DNA of 64,000 nt from Thermocatellispora tengchongensis. Its GTDB lineage: Bacteria; Actinomycetota; Actinomycetes; Streptosporangiales; Streptosporangiaceae. This document shows positions 32,304 through 41,295 of the stretch, one piece after another. The DNA lies in assembly GCF_014202315.1 (NCBI RefSeq), contig NZ_JACHGN010000035.1, positions 30,388-94,387 of the forward strand. The letters are read 5' to 3'. The translations under genes were made by a program, and so were the position numbers. Within the stretch, counting starts at the first letter, position 1. Each line of letters starts with the position of its first letter. The notes below the pieces were generated by a model. That model was not told where the DNA came from. It searched no databases and was given only the letters and a program-made list of their open reading frames with translations.

Positions 32304-33193
32304 GCGGGCGGGAGCGACCCGGCCGGGCGCGGCTGCGCCACCGCCCGGCCGCGGTGGCGCTGGCGTTCCTCGCGCCCGCGCTGGCGGCGCTGCTGGTGCT
32401 GCGGCTCATCCCGGCCGCGATGGCCGTGGTGAGCAGCCTCAGGCACACCAGCCTGGTCACCGGCGAGACCTCCTTCGTCGGGCTGGAGAACTACCTCACG
32501 CTCTTCGGCGATCCGGCCTTCCTGCAGAGCGTCAGGGTCACCCTGGTCTTCAGCCTGATCGTCAACCCGCTGCAGATCGCCGCCGCGCTGGCCCTGGCCG
32601 TGCTGTTCACCCGCCGCTTCGCCGGGGTGCGGTTCTGGCGCTCGCTGGTCATCCTGCCGATCGCGGTGCCGCCCGCCGTCTCCGCGGCGATCTGGAGCGT
32701 GGCCTACCGGCCCGACGGGCTGCTGAACTCGGTGCTGGCCGTGCTCGGCATCCCCGAGCAGCCCTTCCTCACCTCGCCCGCGCAGGCCCTGTGGTGCCTG
32801 ATCGTGCTGCTGTCGTGGATCGGCGTCGGCTACTGGATGATGTTCCTCATCGCCGGCCTGCAGGACATCCCCGCCTCCCTGTACGAGGCCGCGGCCATCG
32901 ACGGCGCCTCGGCCTGGCGCCGCTTCGTCCACGTCACGCTGCCGCTGCTGCGCCGCCCGCTGGCGTTCGTGCTGGTGGCCGACACGGTGTCGAACTTCCT
33001 GGTGTTCGCCCCGGTGCAGATGCTCACCAACGGCGGCCCCGAGGGCTCCACCAACGTCACCATGTACGACATCTTCACCCGCGCCTACACCGTCGGCGAC
33101 CTGAACCTCGCCCAGGCCGAGGTGATGCTGCTGGTGCTGGTGGTCCTGGCCGTCGTGGCCGTGCAGTTCCGGCTGCTGCGGGCGGGGGACTGA
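32300..33193 (+). CDS. ABC sugar transporter permease 1
   Basis: 297 residues from the GTG at 32300, which overlaps the stop of the binding protein. Six membrane spans are predicted. The cytoplasmic EAA loop reads 'EAAAIDGASAWRRFVHVTLP', the MalF-type contact to the ATPase. It starts with 'RPAAVALAFLAPALAALLVL', as usual for this family. No ATPase gene is in the cassette, so a shared ATPase (MsiK type) encoded elsewhere is expected. Confidence 0.92.
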   Translation: MSGRERPGRARLRHRPAAVALAFLAPALAALLVLRLIPAAMAVVSSLRHTSLVTGETSFVGLENYLTLFGDPAFLQSVRVTLVFSLIVNPLQIAAALALAVLFTRRFAGVRFWRSLVILPIAVPPAVSAAIWSVAYRPDGLLNSVLAVLGIPEQPFLTSPAQALWCLIVLLSWIGVGYWMMFLIAGLQDIPASLYEAAAIDGASAWRRFVHVTLPLLRRPLAFVLVADTVSNFLVFAPVQMLTNGGPEGSTNVTMYDIFTRAYTVGDLNLAQAEVMLLVLVVLAVVAVQFRLLRAGD

Positions 33194-33194
33194 C

Positions 33195-34028
33195 ATGGCC
33201 CGTCCCCGCGTACGCCGATCGGCCGCCGCCGTGCTCGGCGCCCTGGCCGGCCTCGCCTTCGCCGTGCCGCTGCTGTGGGCCGTGACCAGCTCGCTGCGCG
33301 AGAACGAGGCCATGTTCCGCTACATCTCCGAGCCGTCCTGGCGCACCCTGCTGCCCTCGGACGTGACCCTGGCCAACTACGCCGCCCTGGTCACCGGCGA
33401 CTTCGGCCGGGCGATCCTGAACTCGATCGTGGTCGCCCTGGCCACGGTGGTGCTCGGCCTCGTCATCAGCGCCGCCGCCGCGTTCGGGCTGGCCGCGGTG
33501 CGCTTCCGCGGCCAGGGCGTGCTGTTCGGCCTGGTGGTGCTGAGCTTCCTGATCCCCTTCGACGCGATCGCGATCCCGCTGGCCACCCTGTTTCGCGACT
33601 GGAGCCTGCAGAACACCTACGCCGGGCTGATCCTGCCCGGACTCGGCCACGGGCTGGCGATCTTCCTGCTGCGCCAGTTCTTCCTGGCGATCCCGGCCGA
33701 GCTGGTGGAGGCCGCCCGCATCGACGGCCTCGGCTGGTTCGGGGTCTTCGCCCGGATCTACCTGCCGCTGTCGCGCCCGGCCCTGGTCGGCGCGGGCATG
33801 ACGCTGTTCATCTTCCAGTGGCAGGCGTACGTCTGGCCGCTGCTGATCGGCACCGACACCGCGCACCAGCTCGGCCCGATCGCCCTGGCCAACATGCGCG
33901 GCCAGTTCACCATCGACTACGGCCAGCTCTTCGCGGGCTCGGTCGTGCTCACCGTCATCCCGCTGATCGTCATCATGCGCTACCAGCGGCACTTCACCCA
34001 GTCCATCTCCACCACCGGCCTGAAGTAG
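33195..34028 (+). CDS. ABC sugar transporter permease 2
   Basis: 277 residues, ATG one base after the previous stop. MalG-type, six spans, with the EAA loop 'EAARIDGLGWFGVFARIYLP' and the typical 'MTLFIFQWQAYVWPLLI' before the last spans. It works with the preceding permease and binding protein for sugar or nucleoside import. Confidence 0.92.
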   Translation: MARPRVRRSAAAVLGALAGLAFAVPLLWAVTSSLRENEAMFRYISEPSWRTLLPSDVTLANYAALVTGDFGRAILNSIVVALATVVLGLVISAAAAFGLAAVRFRGQGVLFGLVVLSFLIPFDAIAIPLATLFRDWSLQNTYAGLILPGLGHGLAIFLLRQFFLAIPAELVEAARIDGLGWFGVFARIYLPLSRPALVGAGMTLFIFQWQAYVWPLLIGTDTAHQLGPIALANMRGQFTIDYGQLFAGSVVLTVIPLIVIMRYQRHFTQSISTTGLK

Positions 34029-34057
34029 GCCGCGGATCTCCCCACGGAAGGTCGTCC

Positions 34058-34966
34058 ATGACGTCATCGACCGCGTCGTCCACCGCGCCCCGGCGCGTCG
34101 TCCTCGACACCGACCTCGGGTCGGACGTGGACGACGTGCTCGCCCTGGCGGTTCTGCTCGGATCGCCGGAGGTGGACCTGCTCGGCTGCACGACCGTCTA
34201 CGGCGACACCGCGCTGCGCGCCCGCCTGACCAAGCGGTTCCTGCGCCTGGCCGGCCGCGAGGCCCCCGTCGTGCCCGGAGAGCGCGAGACGCTGACCGGG
34301 CGGAAGGTCTGGTGGGCCGGGCACGAGGGCGCCCTGTTCGCCGACCTGGACACCGAGCCCCTGGACGACGGCGCCGACGCCCCCGCCTACCTCACCGCCC
34401 AGGTCGCCGCCGCGCCAGGCGAGATCGACGTCGTCGCCATCGGGCCGCTGACCAACATCGCCCGCGCGGTCCAGGCCGACCCGGGCTTCGCCGGGAACGT
34501 CCGGCACCTGTGGATCATGGGCGGCCGGTTCGGCGGCGCCGGCGACCCCGAGCACAACTTCCGCAGCGACCCCGAGGCCGCCGCCATCGTGTTCGGCTCG
34601 GGGGCGCCGATCACGGTGACCGGCCTGGAGGTCACCACCACGGTCCGGCTGGACGCCGCGGACGTGGGCCGGATCTCCGCCGCCGGCGCGCTCGGCGCGG
34701 CCCTGGAGGCGGAGATCCGGCAGTGGTGGCGGTTCTGGAACACCGAGTGGAACACCCCGCACGACCCGATCACCGTGCTCACCATGCTGGTGCCGGAGAT
34801 GTTCGCCTTCACGGCGTACGGGAGCGTCGGCGTGACCCCCGACGGCCCCGACGCGGGCGCGAGCGCCTTCACGGCGGGGGAGGGGGCCACCCGCGTCACC
34901 ACCGGCGCCGGCCCCCGCGAGGTGGCCGAGGAGATCGTACGCCGGATAGTCACCGCCGGATCATGA
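34058..34966 (+). CDS. inosine-uridine-type nucleoside hydrolase
   Basis: 302 residues. The calcium-binding N-terminal signature 'VVLDTDLGSDVDDVLAL' is clear, with 'AIGPLTNIARAVQ', 'LWIMGGRF', and 'DPEHNFRSDPEAAAIVF' (the N-F/D site). The family splits N-ribosides into base and ribose. It follows the permease genes by 29 bp in the same direction, so it probably processes the imported compound. Ribose-based substrates are therefore likely; the exact base is not visible. Confidence 0.93.
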   Translation: MTSSTASSTAPRRVVLDTDLGSDVDDVLALAVLLGSPEVDLLGCTTVYGDTALRARLTKRFLRLAGREAPVVPGERETLTGRKVWWAGHEGALFADLDTEPLDDGADAPAYLTAQVAAAPGEIDVVAIGPLTNIARAVQADPGFAGNVRHLWIMGGRFGGAGDPEHNFRSDPEAAAIVFGSGAPITVTGLEVTTTVRLDAADVGRISAAGALGAALEAEIRQWWRFWNTEWNTPHDPITVLTMLVPEMFAFTAYGSVGVTPDGPDAGASAFTAGEGATRVTTGAGPREVAEEIVRRIVTAGS

Positions 34967-34969
34967 CCC

Positions 34970-36001
34970 TCAGCGCGCGGCGGCGGTCCGGGGCTCGGGG
35001 CAGCCGCACGACCCCCGGGTGACCAGGCGGGCCGGGAAGATCCTCTCGACCGGCTCGCCGCCGCCCGCCTCGACCGCGCCGATCAGGATCTCGGTGGCGT
35101 ACCTCGCCATGGCGTCGATCGGCTGCTGGATCGTGGTCAGCCCCGGCACCGTGTACGCCGCCTCCCGCGCGCCGTCGAATCCGGCCACGGCCACGTCGTG
35201 CGGCACCCGCAGCCCCAGGTCGGCGGCGGCCCGCATCGCCCCGATGGCCTGGTGGTCGATGCTGGCGAACACCGCGGTCGGCCGTCGCGGCGAGCCCAGC
35301 AGCCGCATCGCCGCGGCGTAACCGCCCTCCAGGCTCAGCTCGTCCTCCGCGACCAGCGACTCGCCGGCCTCGCGGCCGGCCGCCTCCAGCGCCCGCCGCC
35401 ACCCGCGCTCCCGCAGCGCCACCGGCGCCAGCGTACGCGGCCCGCCCACGAACCCGATCCGGGCGTGGCCGTGCTCCACCAGGTGCGCGGTCGCCAGGAA
35501 CCCGCCCTCCTCGTCGTCCACCGCCAGGCGCGAGAACGGGGCGGGGGCCTCGTGGTCGATGGTCACCACCGGGATGCCCCGGGCCTCCATCTCCTTGACC
35601 TCCTGCGGGCCGACGCGTACGCGCATCAGCACCAGGCCGTCCACCTGCCGCTCCAGGAACGTGCGCACGTAGCCCTCGGCCCGCCGCGGGTCCTCCGCCG
35701 AGTTGCCCAGCAGCACCGAGTAGCCGCACTCCCAGGCCGCGTCCTCGCACGCCCGCGCGAACTCGCCGAAGAACGGGCTCTTGCCGCTCGCCCCGTCGGA
35801 GGAGATCACCCCGATCGTCCAGGTACGCCGCGAGCGCAGCGACCGCGCCACCGCGTTGGGCCGGTAGCCCAGTTCCGCCACCGCGGCCAGCACCCGGCTG
35901 CGGGTGCTCTCGCTCACCGGCCGGGGCCCGTTGTTGATCACATAGCTGACGACCGCCGGCGAGGTGCCGGCCAGGCGCGCCACGTCGTTCCTGGTGACCA
36001 C
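34970..36001 (-). CDS. LacI-family transcriptional regulator
   Basis: 343 residues. The N-terminal helix-turn-helix 'RNDVARLAGTSPAVVSYVIN' is followed by the hinge helix 'PNAVARSLRSRRT' and a periplasmic-binding-like effector domain ('VFASIDHQAIGAMRAAADLG', 'DVAVAGFDGAREAAY'). It ends in a Cys-x-Cys-Pro tail ('GSCGCPEP'). It is convergent with the nucleoside hydrolase (3 bp apart) and most likely represses the ABC cassette through the palindrome at 30906-30922. Confidence 0.92.
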   Translation of the reverse strand: MVTRNDVARLAGTSPAVVSYVINNGPRPVSESTRSRVLAAVAELGYRPNAVARSLRSRRTWTIGVISSDGASGKSPFFGEFARACEDAAWECGYSVLLGNSAEDPRRAEGYVRTFLERQVDGLVLMRVRVGPQEVKEMEARGIPVVTIDHEAPAPFSRLAVDDEEGGFLATAHLVEHGHARIGFVGGPRTLAPVALRERGWRRALEAAGREAGESLVAEDELSLEGGYAAAMRLLGSPRRPTAVFASIDHQAIGAMRAAADLGLRVPHDVAVAGFDGAREAAYTVPGLTTIQQPIDAMARYATEILIGAVEAGGGEPVERIFPARLVTRGSCGCPEPRTAAAR

Positions 36002-36011
36002 CCGCGCCCCC

Positions 36012-36824
36012 TCACTCGCCCCCGGCCGGGCGCTCGCACGTGAAGATCACCGTGCCGGGGAACAACCTGCCCCGCAGCGGGCTCCACCCGCCCCACTCGC
36101 GCTCATGGCCGTCGGGCCACTCCGGTTCGAGCAGGCCGCGCGGCACCAGGCCCGCCCCCACGATCGCCTCCACCCAGTCGCCCAGCGTGCGGTGGTGCTC
36201 GACGTACACCGGCTCGCCGTCCTCGCCGTACTCGACGTACGGCGTGCGGTCGAAGTAGGAGCGGTCGGCGGTCAGCCCGGCGGGGCCCGGGTCGTCGGGG
36301 AACGCCCACCGGATCGGATGGCTGACCGAGAACACGAACCGGCCGCCCGGCCGCAGCACCCGGCGCACCTCCGCCAGCACCGCCCGCGCGTCGGCCACGA
36401 ACGGCAGCGCCCCGAACGCCGAGCAGGCCAGGTCGAAGGACGCCGCCGCGAACGGCAGCGCCCCCGCGTCGGCGACCGCGGCGGGCAGCGCGACCCCCGA
36501 GTCGAGGTCGATCCGCCGGGAGTGGCGCAACTGCCGGAAGGACAGGTCGATCCCCACGACGTGCGCGCCCTGGGTCACCAGCCAGCGCCCGCACTGCCCG
36601 GCCCCGCACCCGACCTCAAGCACCCGCCGCCCGGCGACCTCGCCGAGCAGCCGCGCCCGCGCCTCGTCCAGCCTCTCGGGGCACCACACGAAGCCCACAT
36701 CGCGCAGGAACGCGCCGTGCTCGGCCTGGTAGTCGTCGGCGGCGGAATCCCACCACCCGCGGTTCGCGCGCACGGTCGCCACGGCGTCCACGTCGCGCCG
36801 ATCGACCCCGGACGGACCGGTCAC
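36012..36824 (-). CDS. class I SAM-dependent methyltransferase
   Basis: 270 residues, GTG start two bases after the DUF4191 stop. SAM motif I 'VLEVGCGAGQCGRWLV', motif II 'VVGIDLSFRQL', and 'LPFAAASFDLACSAFGALPF' as motif IV are visible. It belongs to the UbiE-like Methyltransf_11 group; the substrate cannot be named. It lies between DUF4191 and the LacI gene on the same strand and is likely co-transcribed with one or both. Confidence 0.85.
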   Translation of the reverse strand: MTGPSGVDRRDVDAVATVRANRGWWDSAADDYQAEHGAFLRDVGFVWCPERLDEARARLLGEVAGRRVLEVGCGAGQCGRWLVTQGAHVVGIDLSFRQLRHSRRIDLDSGVALPAAVADAGALPFAAASFDLACSAFGALPFVADARAVLAEVRRVLRPGGRFVFSVSHPIRWAFPDDPGPAGLTADRSYFDRTPYVEYGEDGEPVYVEHHRTLGDWVEAIVGAGLVPRGLLEPEWPDGHEREWGGWSPLRGRLFPGTVIFTCERPAGGE

Positions 36825-36826
36825 CG

Positions 36827-37519
36827 TCAGCGCATCTTGGGGCCGCGGGGCATGCGCGCGCCACGCGGCATCGGCCCCTTGGGCACGGGCAGGGTCTGCG
36901 GCAGCGCCCGCAGCCGGTACTTGACCTCCGACACGGCCGGCTTCTTCAGGTTGCGCGGCAGCTTCATCAGGTGCCGCTGCAGCTTGGCCAGCGGGACCTG
37001 CCCCTCGCCGTCACCGCACTGCACGTCGTACACCGGCACGTCCACGGCGACCCGCTGCACCCGCTTCTTCTCGCTGACCAGCATCTTCTGCACCCGGTTG
37101 CCCGGCCCCTCGGACACCAGCACGATCCCGGGATAGCCCACCACCCGGTGCACGACGTCCTGGTCGCGGTTCACCGCCACGGCCGGGGTCACGTCCCAGT
37201 TGCCCCGCATCCCCTGAAGGATCGCCGCCGCGGCCCCGACCTGCCCGTGCAGCAACGAGTACTGCGCCCGCTGGGCGAGCTGCCCGAACACCACGAGCCC
37301 CACGGTCAGCGCCAGCATGATGCCGATGAACACCATGTACCACAGCCACCCCGTGACCAGCCCGATCACGATGCACAGGATCAACGTGCCGAGCGCCGAG
37401 GCGTAGACGATGGGCATGCCCTTGGGGTTGGCCTGCTTGATGATCTGCGCGATCATCCGGAGCTGCTTGATGCGCCCCGGGCGCTCGTTCGCGGCGGGGT
37501 CAGCGGGCTTCTTCGCCAT
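36827..37519 (-). CDS. DUF4191 membrane protein
   Basis: 230 residues from ATG 37519. A basic N-terminus ('RIKQLRMIAQIIKQ') is followed by two membrane spans (~35-80: 'ALGTLILCIVIGLVTGWLWY', 'MLALTVGLVVFG') and a cytoplasmic domain with 'HRVVGYPGIVLVSEGP'. The tail is Pro/Arg/Met-rich. This is a conserved actinobacterial family normally located beside lipA, as here apart from the inserted metG. Function is not established. Confidence 0.88.
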   Translation of the reverse strand: MAKKPADPAANERPGRIKQLRMIAQIIKQANPKGMPIVYASALGTLILCIVIGLVTGWLWYMVFIGIMLALTVGLVVFGQLAQRAQYSLLHGQVGAAAAILQGMRGNWDVTPAVAVNRDQDVVHRVVGYPGIVLVSEGPGNRVQKMLVSEKKRVQRVAVDVPVYDVQCGDGEGQVPLAKLQRHLMKLPRNLKKPAVSEVKYRLRALPQTLPVPKGPMPRGARMPRGPKMR

Positions 37520-37642
37520 GGTGGCAAGTTTATAGTGCGGCATTTATCGCGCGCTCCCAGCTGTTGCCCGCGCTGTACGCGGGCAGGACCCGCGCTCGGG
37601 TTCACGGCGGTGCTCCGCACGGTCTGTCCGGGCATGGCCATG

Positions 37643-37735
37643 CCCGGCGGCCCCGGCCGCTCCGGCGGCTCCGGCGGCCCCGGCCGCCCCGGCGGCCCCG
37701 GCCGCTCCGGCCGCTCCGGCGGCCCCGGACACGGG
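37643..37735. repeat. nine-base GC-rich tandem repeats in an intergenic gap
   Basis: About nine imperfect copies of G-C(C/T)CCGGC(G/C), preceded by a 20-bp palindrome (CCGGGCAT-GGCC-ATGCCCGG, 37628-37647). The stretch 37520-37805 between DUF4191 and metG holds no credible gene; frames across the repeat read as Gly-X-Y or Gly-Ala-Ala only because of the nine-base unit. Confidence 0.7.
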
Positions 37736-37805
37736 CGCCCGGGGCGGGAGCGGCGTACCCTGTCGCGGCCGGGGCCGTCCGGTCCTGGCGCCCCCTTCCC
37801 GCCCT

Positions 37806-39326
37806 CTACACGGGGGCGGCCTCGCTTGCCGGCTGTGCTGGGGACAACCTCCGGAAGAGGTGGCCCTGGGGGCGCAGGCGGCCGTCCGAGGCCGGGGTGA
37901 GCCGGTGGGCGATGGCGGTGGCCGTGGTGGGGAGGAAGGGGGTCAGTTCCCTGGCCAGGGTGCGGCAGGCACGGACCAGGGCCGCCAGGGTGGCGTCCAG
38001 GGCGGTTGCGGCCGGTGCCCCCCTGCGGGCCAGGGCCCAGGGCCGCGTCTCGTCGATGTGGCGGTTGGCGGCGTCCACGATCGCCCAGACGGCGGCGGTG
38101 GCGCGGCGGAAGTCCAGGTCGGCCAGGGCCGCGTCCACCAGGTCGGGGGTCTGGCGGCAGGCCGCCTCCAGGGCGGGAGCGTCCGCCGGCGTCTCCGGCA
38201 CCCGGCCGTCGCGGTACTTCGCCACCATCGCCGTGACCCGGCTGATCAGGTTGCCGACACCGTTGACCAGCTCGTCGTTCGTCCGGGCGATCAGGCGGTC
38301 CACGGTGAAGTCGGCGTCGCCGGATCTGGGCACCTCGCGCAGCAGCCACCACCGCACCGGGTCCACCCCGTACGCCGCCACCAGCGCCTCCGGGTCCACG
38401 CCCGTGCCCGCCGACTTGCTGATCTTTCGGTTGGCGACGGTGAGATGGCCGTGCGCGTAGATCTCGGTGGGCAGCGGCAGGCCCGCCGACAGCAGCATCG
38501 CGGGCCAGTACACGGCGTGGAAGCGCAGCACGTCCTTGCCCAGGAGGTGCAGGCGCCGGTCGGAGCCGGTCCACCACCGCTCGTACGCCTCGCCGTCCGT
38601 GCCGAAGTCCAGCGCGGTGACGTAGTTGCCGAGCGCGTCCCACCACACGTAGACCACCTGATCGGGGTCGTCCGGGACCGGAATGCCCCAGCCGCGCGCC
38701 CGCGCCTGGGAGCGGGAGACGGACAGGTCCTCCAGGCCGCCCGCGATGAACCCGAGCACCTCGTTGCGCCGCTCCGCGGGCTCGATGCGCAGCCTGCCGG
38801 TCTCGATCAGCTCGCGCAGGCGCTCGCCGTACCTGGACAGCCGGAAGAACCAGTTCTCCTCCGCCACGAGCCCCGGGCGCGTGCCGTGCTCGGGGCATCG
38901 GCCCTCGCGCAGTTCCTCCTCGGCGTAGAACCGCTCGCAGCCCACGCAGTACAGGCCCTCGTAGTGACGGCGGTACAGGTCGCCCGACGCCGCGCAGGCG
39001 CGCCACAGCCGCTCCACCCCGGCGCGGTGCCTGGGGTCGCGGCTGGTGCGGATCACGTCGTCCGCGGCCACGCCGAGCGTGCCGGCGAGCGCCACGAACG
39101 CCTCGGCGTTGCGGTCCACGAACTCGCGCACCCCGACCCCGGCCGCCTCGGCCGCGAGCACGTTCTTCAGCGCGTTGTCGTCGGTTCCGGTCTGCAGGCG
39201 CACCTCGTCGCCGCGCAGCCGCCGATGCCGGGCCAGGACGTCGGCCTGCACCAGCTCCAGGCCGAAGCCTAGGTGGGGGCGGGCGTTGACGTAGGGGAGC
39301 GTGGTGGTGATGTAGGTGCGGGTCAT
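37806..39326 (-). CDS. metG: methionine-tRNA ligase
   Basis: 506 residues from ATG 39326 (GGAGG six bases upstream). Class I synthetase: the HIGH box appears as P-H-L-G-F in 'LPYVNARPHLGFGLELVQAD', so its last His is replaced by Phe. The zinc knuckle is 'CVGCERFYAEEELREGRCPEHG', read as C-x2-C...C-x2-H. The KMSKS box is 'RKISKSAGT'. There is no C-terminal tRNA-binding extension. It attaches Met to tRNA. It lies between DUF4191 and lipA, where many actinomycetes have no metG, so it may be a second copy; that needs the whole genome. Confidence 0.92.
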   Translation of the reverse strand: MTRTYITTTLPYVNARPHLGFGLELVQADVLARHRRLRGDEVRLQTGTDDNALKNVLAAEAAGVGVREFVDRNAEAFVALAGTLGVAADDVIRTSRDPRHRAGVERLWRACAASGDLYRRHYEGLYCVGCERFYAEEELREGRCPEHGTRPGLVAEENWFFRLSRYGERLRELIETGRLRIEPAERRNEVLGFIAGGLEDLSVSRSQARARGWGIPVPDDPDQVVYVWWDALGNYVTALDFGTDGEAYERWWTGSDRRLHLLGKDVLRFHAVYWPAMLLSAGLPLPTEIYAHGHLTVANRKISKSAGTGVDPEALVAAYGVDPVRWWLLREVPRSGDADFTVDRLIARTNDELVNGVGNLISRVTAMVAKYRDGRVPETPADAPALEAACRQTPDLVDAALADLDFRRATAAVWAIVDAANRHIDETRPWALARRGAPAATALDATLAALVRACRTLARELTPFLPTTATAIAHRLTPASDGRLRPQGHLFRRLSPAQPASEAAPV

Positions 39327-39381
39327 CGGATGCCTCCTGGGAGTCGGTGGGACCGCCCGGGGGGTCGTCGCCCGCACGCGA

Positions 39382-39411
39382 AACGGGGCCCCGCACAGGC
39401 GGGGCCCCGTT
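39382..39411 (-). terminator. terminator between lipA and metG
   Basis: AACGGGGCCCCGC and GCGGGGCCCCGTT form a 13-bp perfect stem around ACAG, with T-rich sequence after it on the minus strand. A second small hairpin (GCCCCGC-GA-GCGGGGC) is at 39440-39455. They would stop lipBA transcripts before metG. Confidence 0.75.
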
Positions 39412-39503
39412 CTTCGACGTCGGTCGTCCAGCGCTAACGGCCCCGCGAGCGGGGCATCATGAGCCGGCGACGACGTGACACGTTCATGCCTCGATGATAG
39501 CGA

Positions 39504-40436
39504 TCAGCGTGCGATCTCGCGCGCCGCTATCGCCTGCTGGTACAGGCGGCCGGCGCGGTAGGAGGAGCGGACGAGCGGGCCGGACATGACGCCGGCGAAG
39601 CCGATCCCCTCGGCCTCCTCGCGCAGCTCCACGAACTCCTGGGGCTTCACCCACCGCTCCACGGGGTGGTGGCGCGGCGTCGGGCGGAGGTACTGGGTGA
39701 TGGTGAGCAGGTCGCACCCGGCCTCGTGCAGGTCGCGCATCGCCTGCGAGACCTCCTCGCGGGTCTCGCCCATGCCCAGGATCAGGTTCGACTTGGTGAC
39801 CAGGCCGGCCTCGCGGGCCATCGTGATCACCTTCAGCGAGCGCTCGTAACGGAACGCGGGACGGATGCGCTTGAAGATCCGCGGCACGGTCTCGATGTTG
39901 TGCGCGAAGACCTCGGGGCGGCTGGAGAAGACCTCTTCGAGCTGGCCGCGGTCGGCGTTGAAGTCGGGCACCAGCAGCTCGACGCCGCAGCCGGGCACCA
40001 TGGCGTGGATCTGCCGGGCGGTCTCGGCGTACAGCCAGGAGCCGCCGTCGGGCAGGTCATCGCGGGCCACCCCGGTCACGGTGGCGTACTTCAGGCCCAT
40101 CTGCCGGACGGAGTCGGCCACCCGCCGCGGCTCGTCGCGGTCGTACTCGGCGGGCTTGCCGGTGTCGATCTGGCAGAAGTCACAGCGCCGGGTGCACTGG
40201 TCGCCGCCGATGAGGAAGGTGGCCTCGCGGTCCTCCCAGCACTCGTAGATGTTGGGACACCCGGCCTCCTGGCAGACGGTGTGCAGCCCCTCGCGGCGCA
40301 CCAGCGACTGCAGCTCGTTGAACTCGGGGCCCGTTCGCAGACGGGTCTTGATCCACGGCGGCTTGGGCTCGATGGGGGTCTGGCTGTTGCGCACCTCCAG
40401 CCGGAGGAGCTTTCTGCCTTCTGGAGCTACGGTCAC
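39504..40436 (-). CDS. lipA: lipoyl synthase
   Basis: 310 residues, GTG start. It inserts two sulfur atoms into octanoyl-protein using two iron-sulfur clusters. The auxiliary-cluster motif is C-x4-C-x5-C ('[12 protein letters not shown]'), and the radical-SAM motif is C-x3-C-x2-C ('CTRRCDFC'). Also typical are '[14 protein letters not shown]', 'HNIETVPR' and the late '[11 protein letters not shown]' with the conserved R-S-S-Y. It forms an operon with lipB upstream and serves the lipoyl domains of SucB and other complexes. Confidence 0.97.
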   Translation of the reverse strand: MTVAPEGRKLLRLEVRNSQTPIEPKPPWIKTRLRTGPEFNELQSLVRREGLHTVCQEAGCPNIYECWEDREATFLIGGDQCTRRCDFCQIDTGKPAEYDRDEPRRVADSVRQMGLKYATVTGVARDDLPDGGSWLYAETARQIHAMVPGCGVELLVPDFNADRGQLEEVFSSRPEVFAHNIETVPRIFKRIRPAFRYERSLKVITMAREAGLVTKSNLILGMGETREEVSQAMRDLHEAGCDLLTITQYLRPTPRHHPVERWVKPQEFVELREEAEGIGFAGVMSGPLVRSSYRAGRLYQQAIAAREIAR

Positions 40437-40498
40437 GAACTCAGCTTACGTCCCGCGGAAACGCGGCGGGGACCGGCCCCGTGCGCTCGCGGCGGAGG

Positions 40499-41281
40499 TC
40501 AGGTGAGCGGGCGGATGCCCGGGATGCGGGGCGGCGGCGCGGGGGTGACGTTGCCGCGCAACAGGTCCTCCTCGTGCAGGTCGAACGCCTCCGCGCCCAG
40601 GGCCTCGGCCAGGCGCTTCTCGGCGTACGGCAGCACCTCGTCCACGACGACGCGGCGGCCGGTCTCCTGTGACAGCGACGAGACGCCGGCGTCGCGGATG
40701 CCGCACGGGATGATCCGGTCGTACCAGCTCGGGTCGTTGGCGCAGTTGAGCGAGAAGCCGTGCATGGTCACGCCGCGGGTGACGCGTACGCCGATCGCGC
40801 CCAGCTTGCGGTCGGGCCGCCCGCGCGCCGGGTCGCCCAGCGCCCACACGCCCCACCGGCCCGGCACCCGTCCCGCCGCGACGCCGAAGTCGGCGCAGAT
40901 CGCGATCATCGCCGACTCCAGCAGCCGGACGTACGCGGCCACGTCGCGCGGCGGGACCAGCCTGACGATCGGATAGCCGACGAGCTGGCCGGGACCGTGC
41001 CAGGTCATCCGGCCGCCGCGATCGACGTCGACGACCGGGGTGCCGTCGGCGGGCCGCTCGTGCGGGGCGGTGCGCTTGCCGGCGGTGTAGACCGGCGCGT
41101 GCTCCAGCAGCAGGCAGACGTCGGGCGCCTTGCCGTCGGCGCGCATCTGGTGCACCCGGCGTTGCAGCGCCCACGCCTGCTCGTAGGGGACGTCCACACC
41201 GAGCCGCACCATGGCCAGCGGCACCGGCCGGGGATCGTCGTCACCGCTGGGGCCGCTGTGCCGATCGTGTCGCTCCCTCAC
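40499..41281 (-). CDS. lipB: octanoyltransferase
   Basis: 260 residues as drawn; a Met at residue 24 ('[14 protein letters not shown]') could be the true start, because the first 23 residues are polar and atypical. It transfers octanoate from acyl carrier protein to lipoyl domains. Motifs are '[17 protein letters not shown]', 'KLGAIGVRV' (active Lys), 'MHGFSLNC' and 'IIPCGI' (acceptor Cys). It is followed by lipA after 62 bp on the same strand. Confidence 0.95.
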   Translation of the reverse strand: MRERHDRHSGPSGDDDPRPVPLAMVRLGVDVPYEQAWALQRRVHQMRADGKAPDVCLLLEHAPVYTAGKRTAPHERPADGTPVVDVDRGGRMTWHGPGQLVGYPIVRLVPPRDVAAYVRLLESAMIAICADFGVAAGRVPGRWGVWALGDPARGRPDRKLGAIGVRVTRGVTMHGFSLNCANDPSWYDRIIPCGIRDAGVSSLSQETGRRVVVDEVLPYAEKRLAEALGAEAFDLHEEDLLRGNVTPAPPPRIPGIRPLT

Positions 41282-41295
41282 GCGGTAAAGCGTAC

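Noticed and set aside
37544..37900. Collagen-like Gly-X-Y and Gly-Ala-Ala frames between DUF4191 and metG.
   Set aside because: They arise from a nine-base DNA repeat; no ribosome site, and both strands give equally repetitive products.
39431..39484. A 17-residue frame on the minus strand after lipA, starting M-N-V-S and rich in Arg.
   Set aside because: Too short to judge, weak ribosome site, and it overlaps a small hairpin; I cannot tie it to a known small protein.
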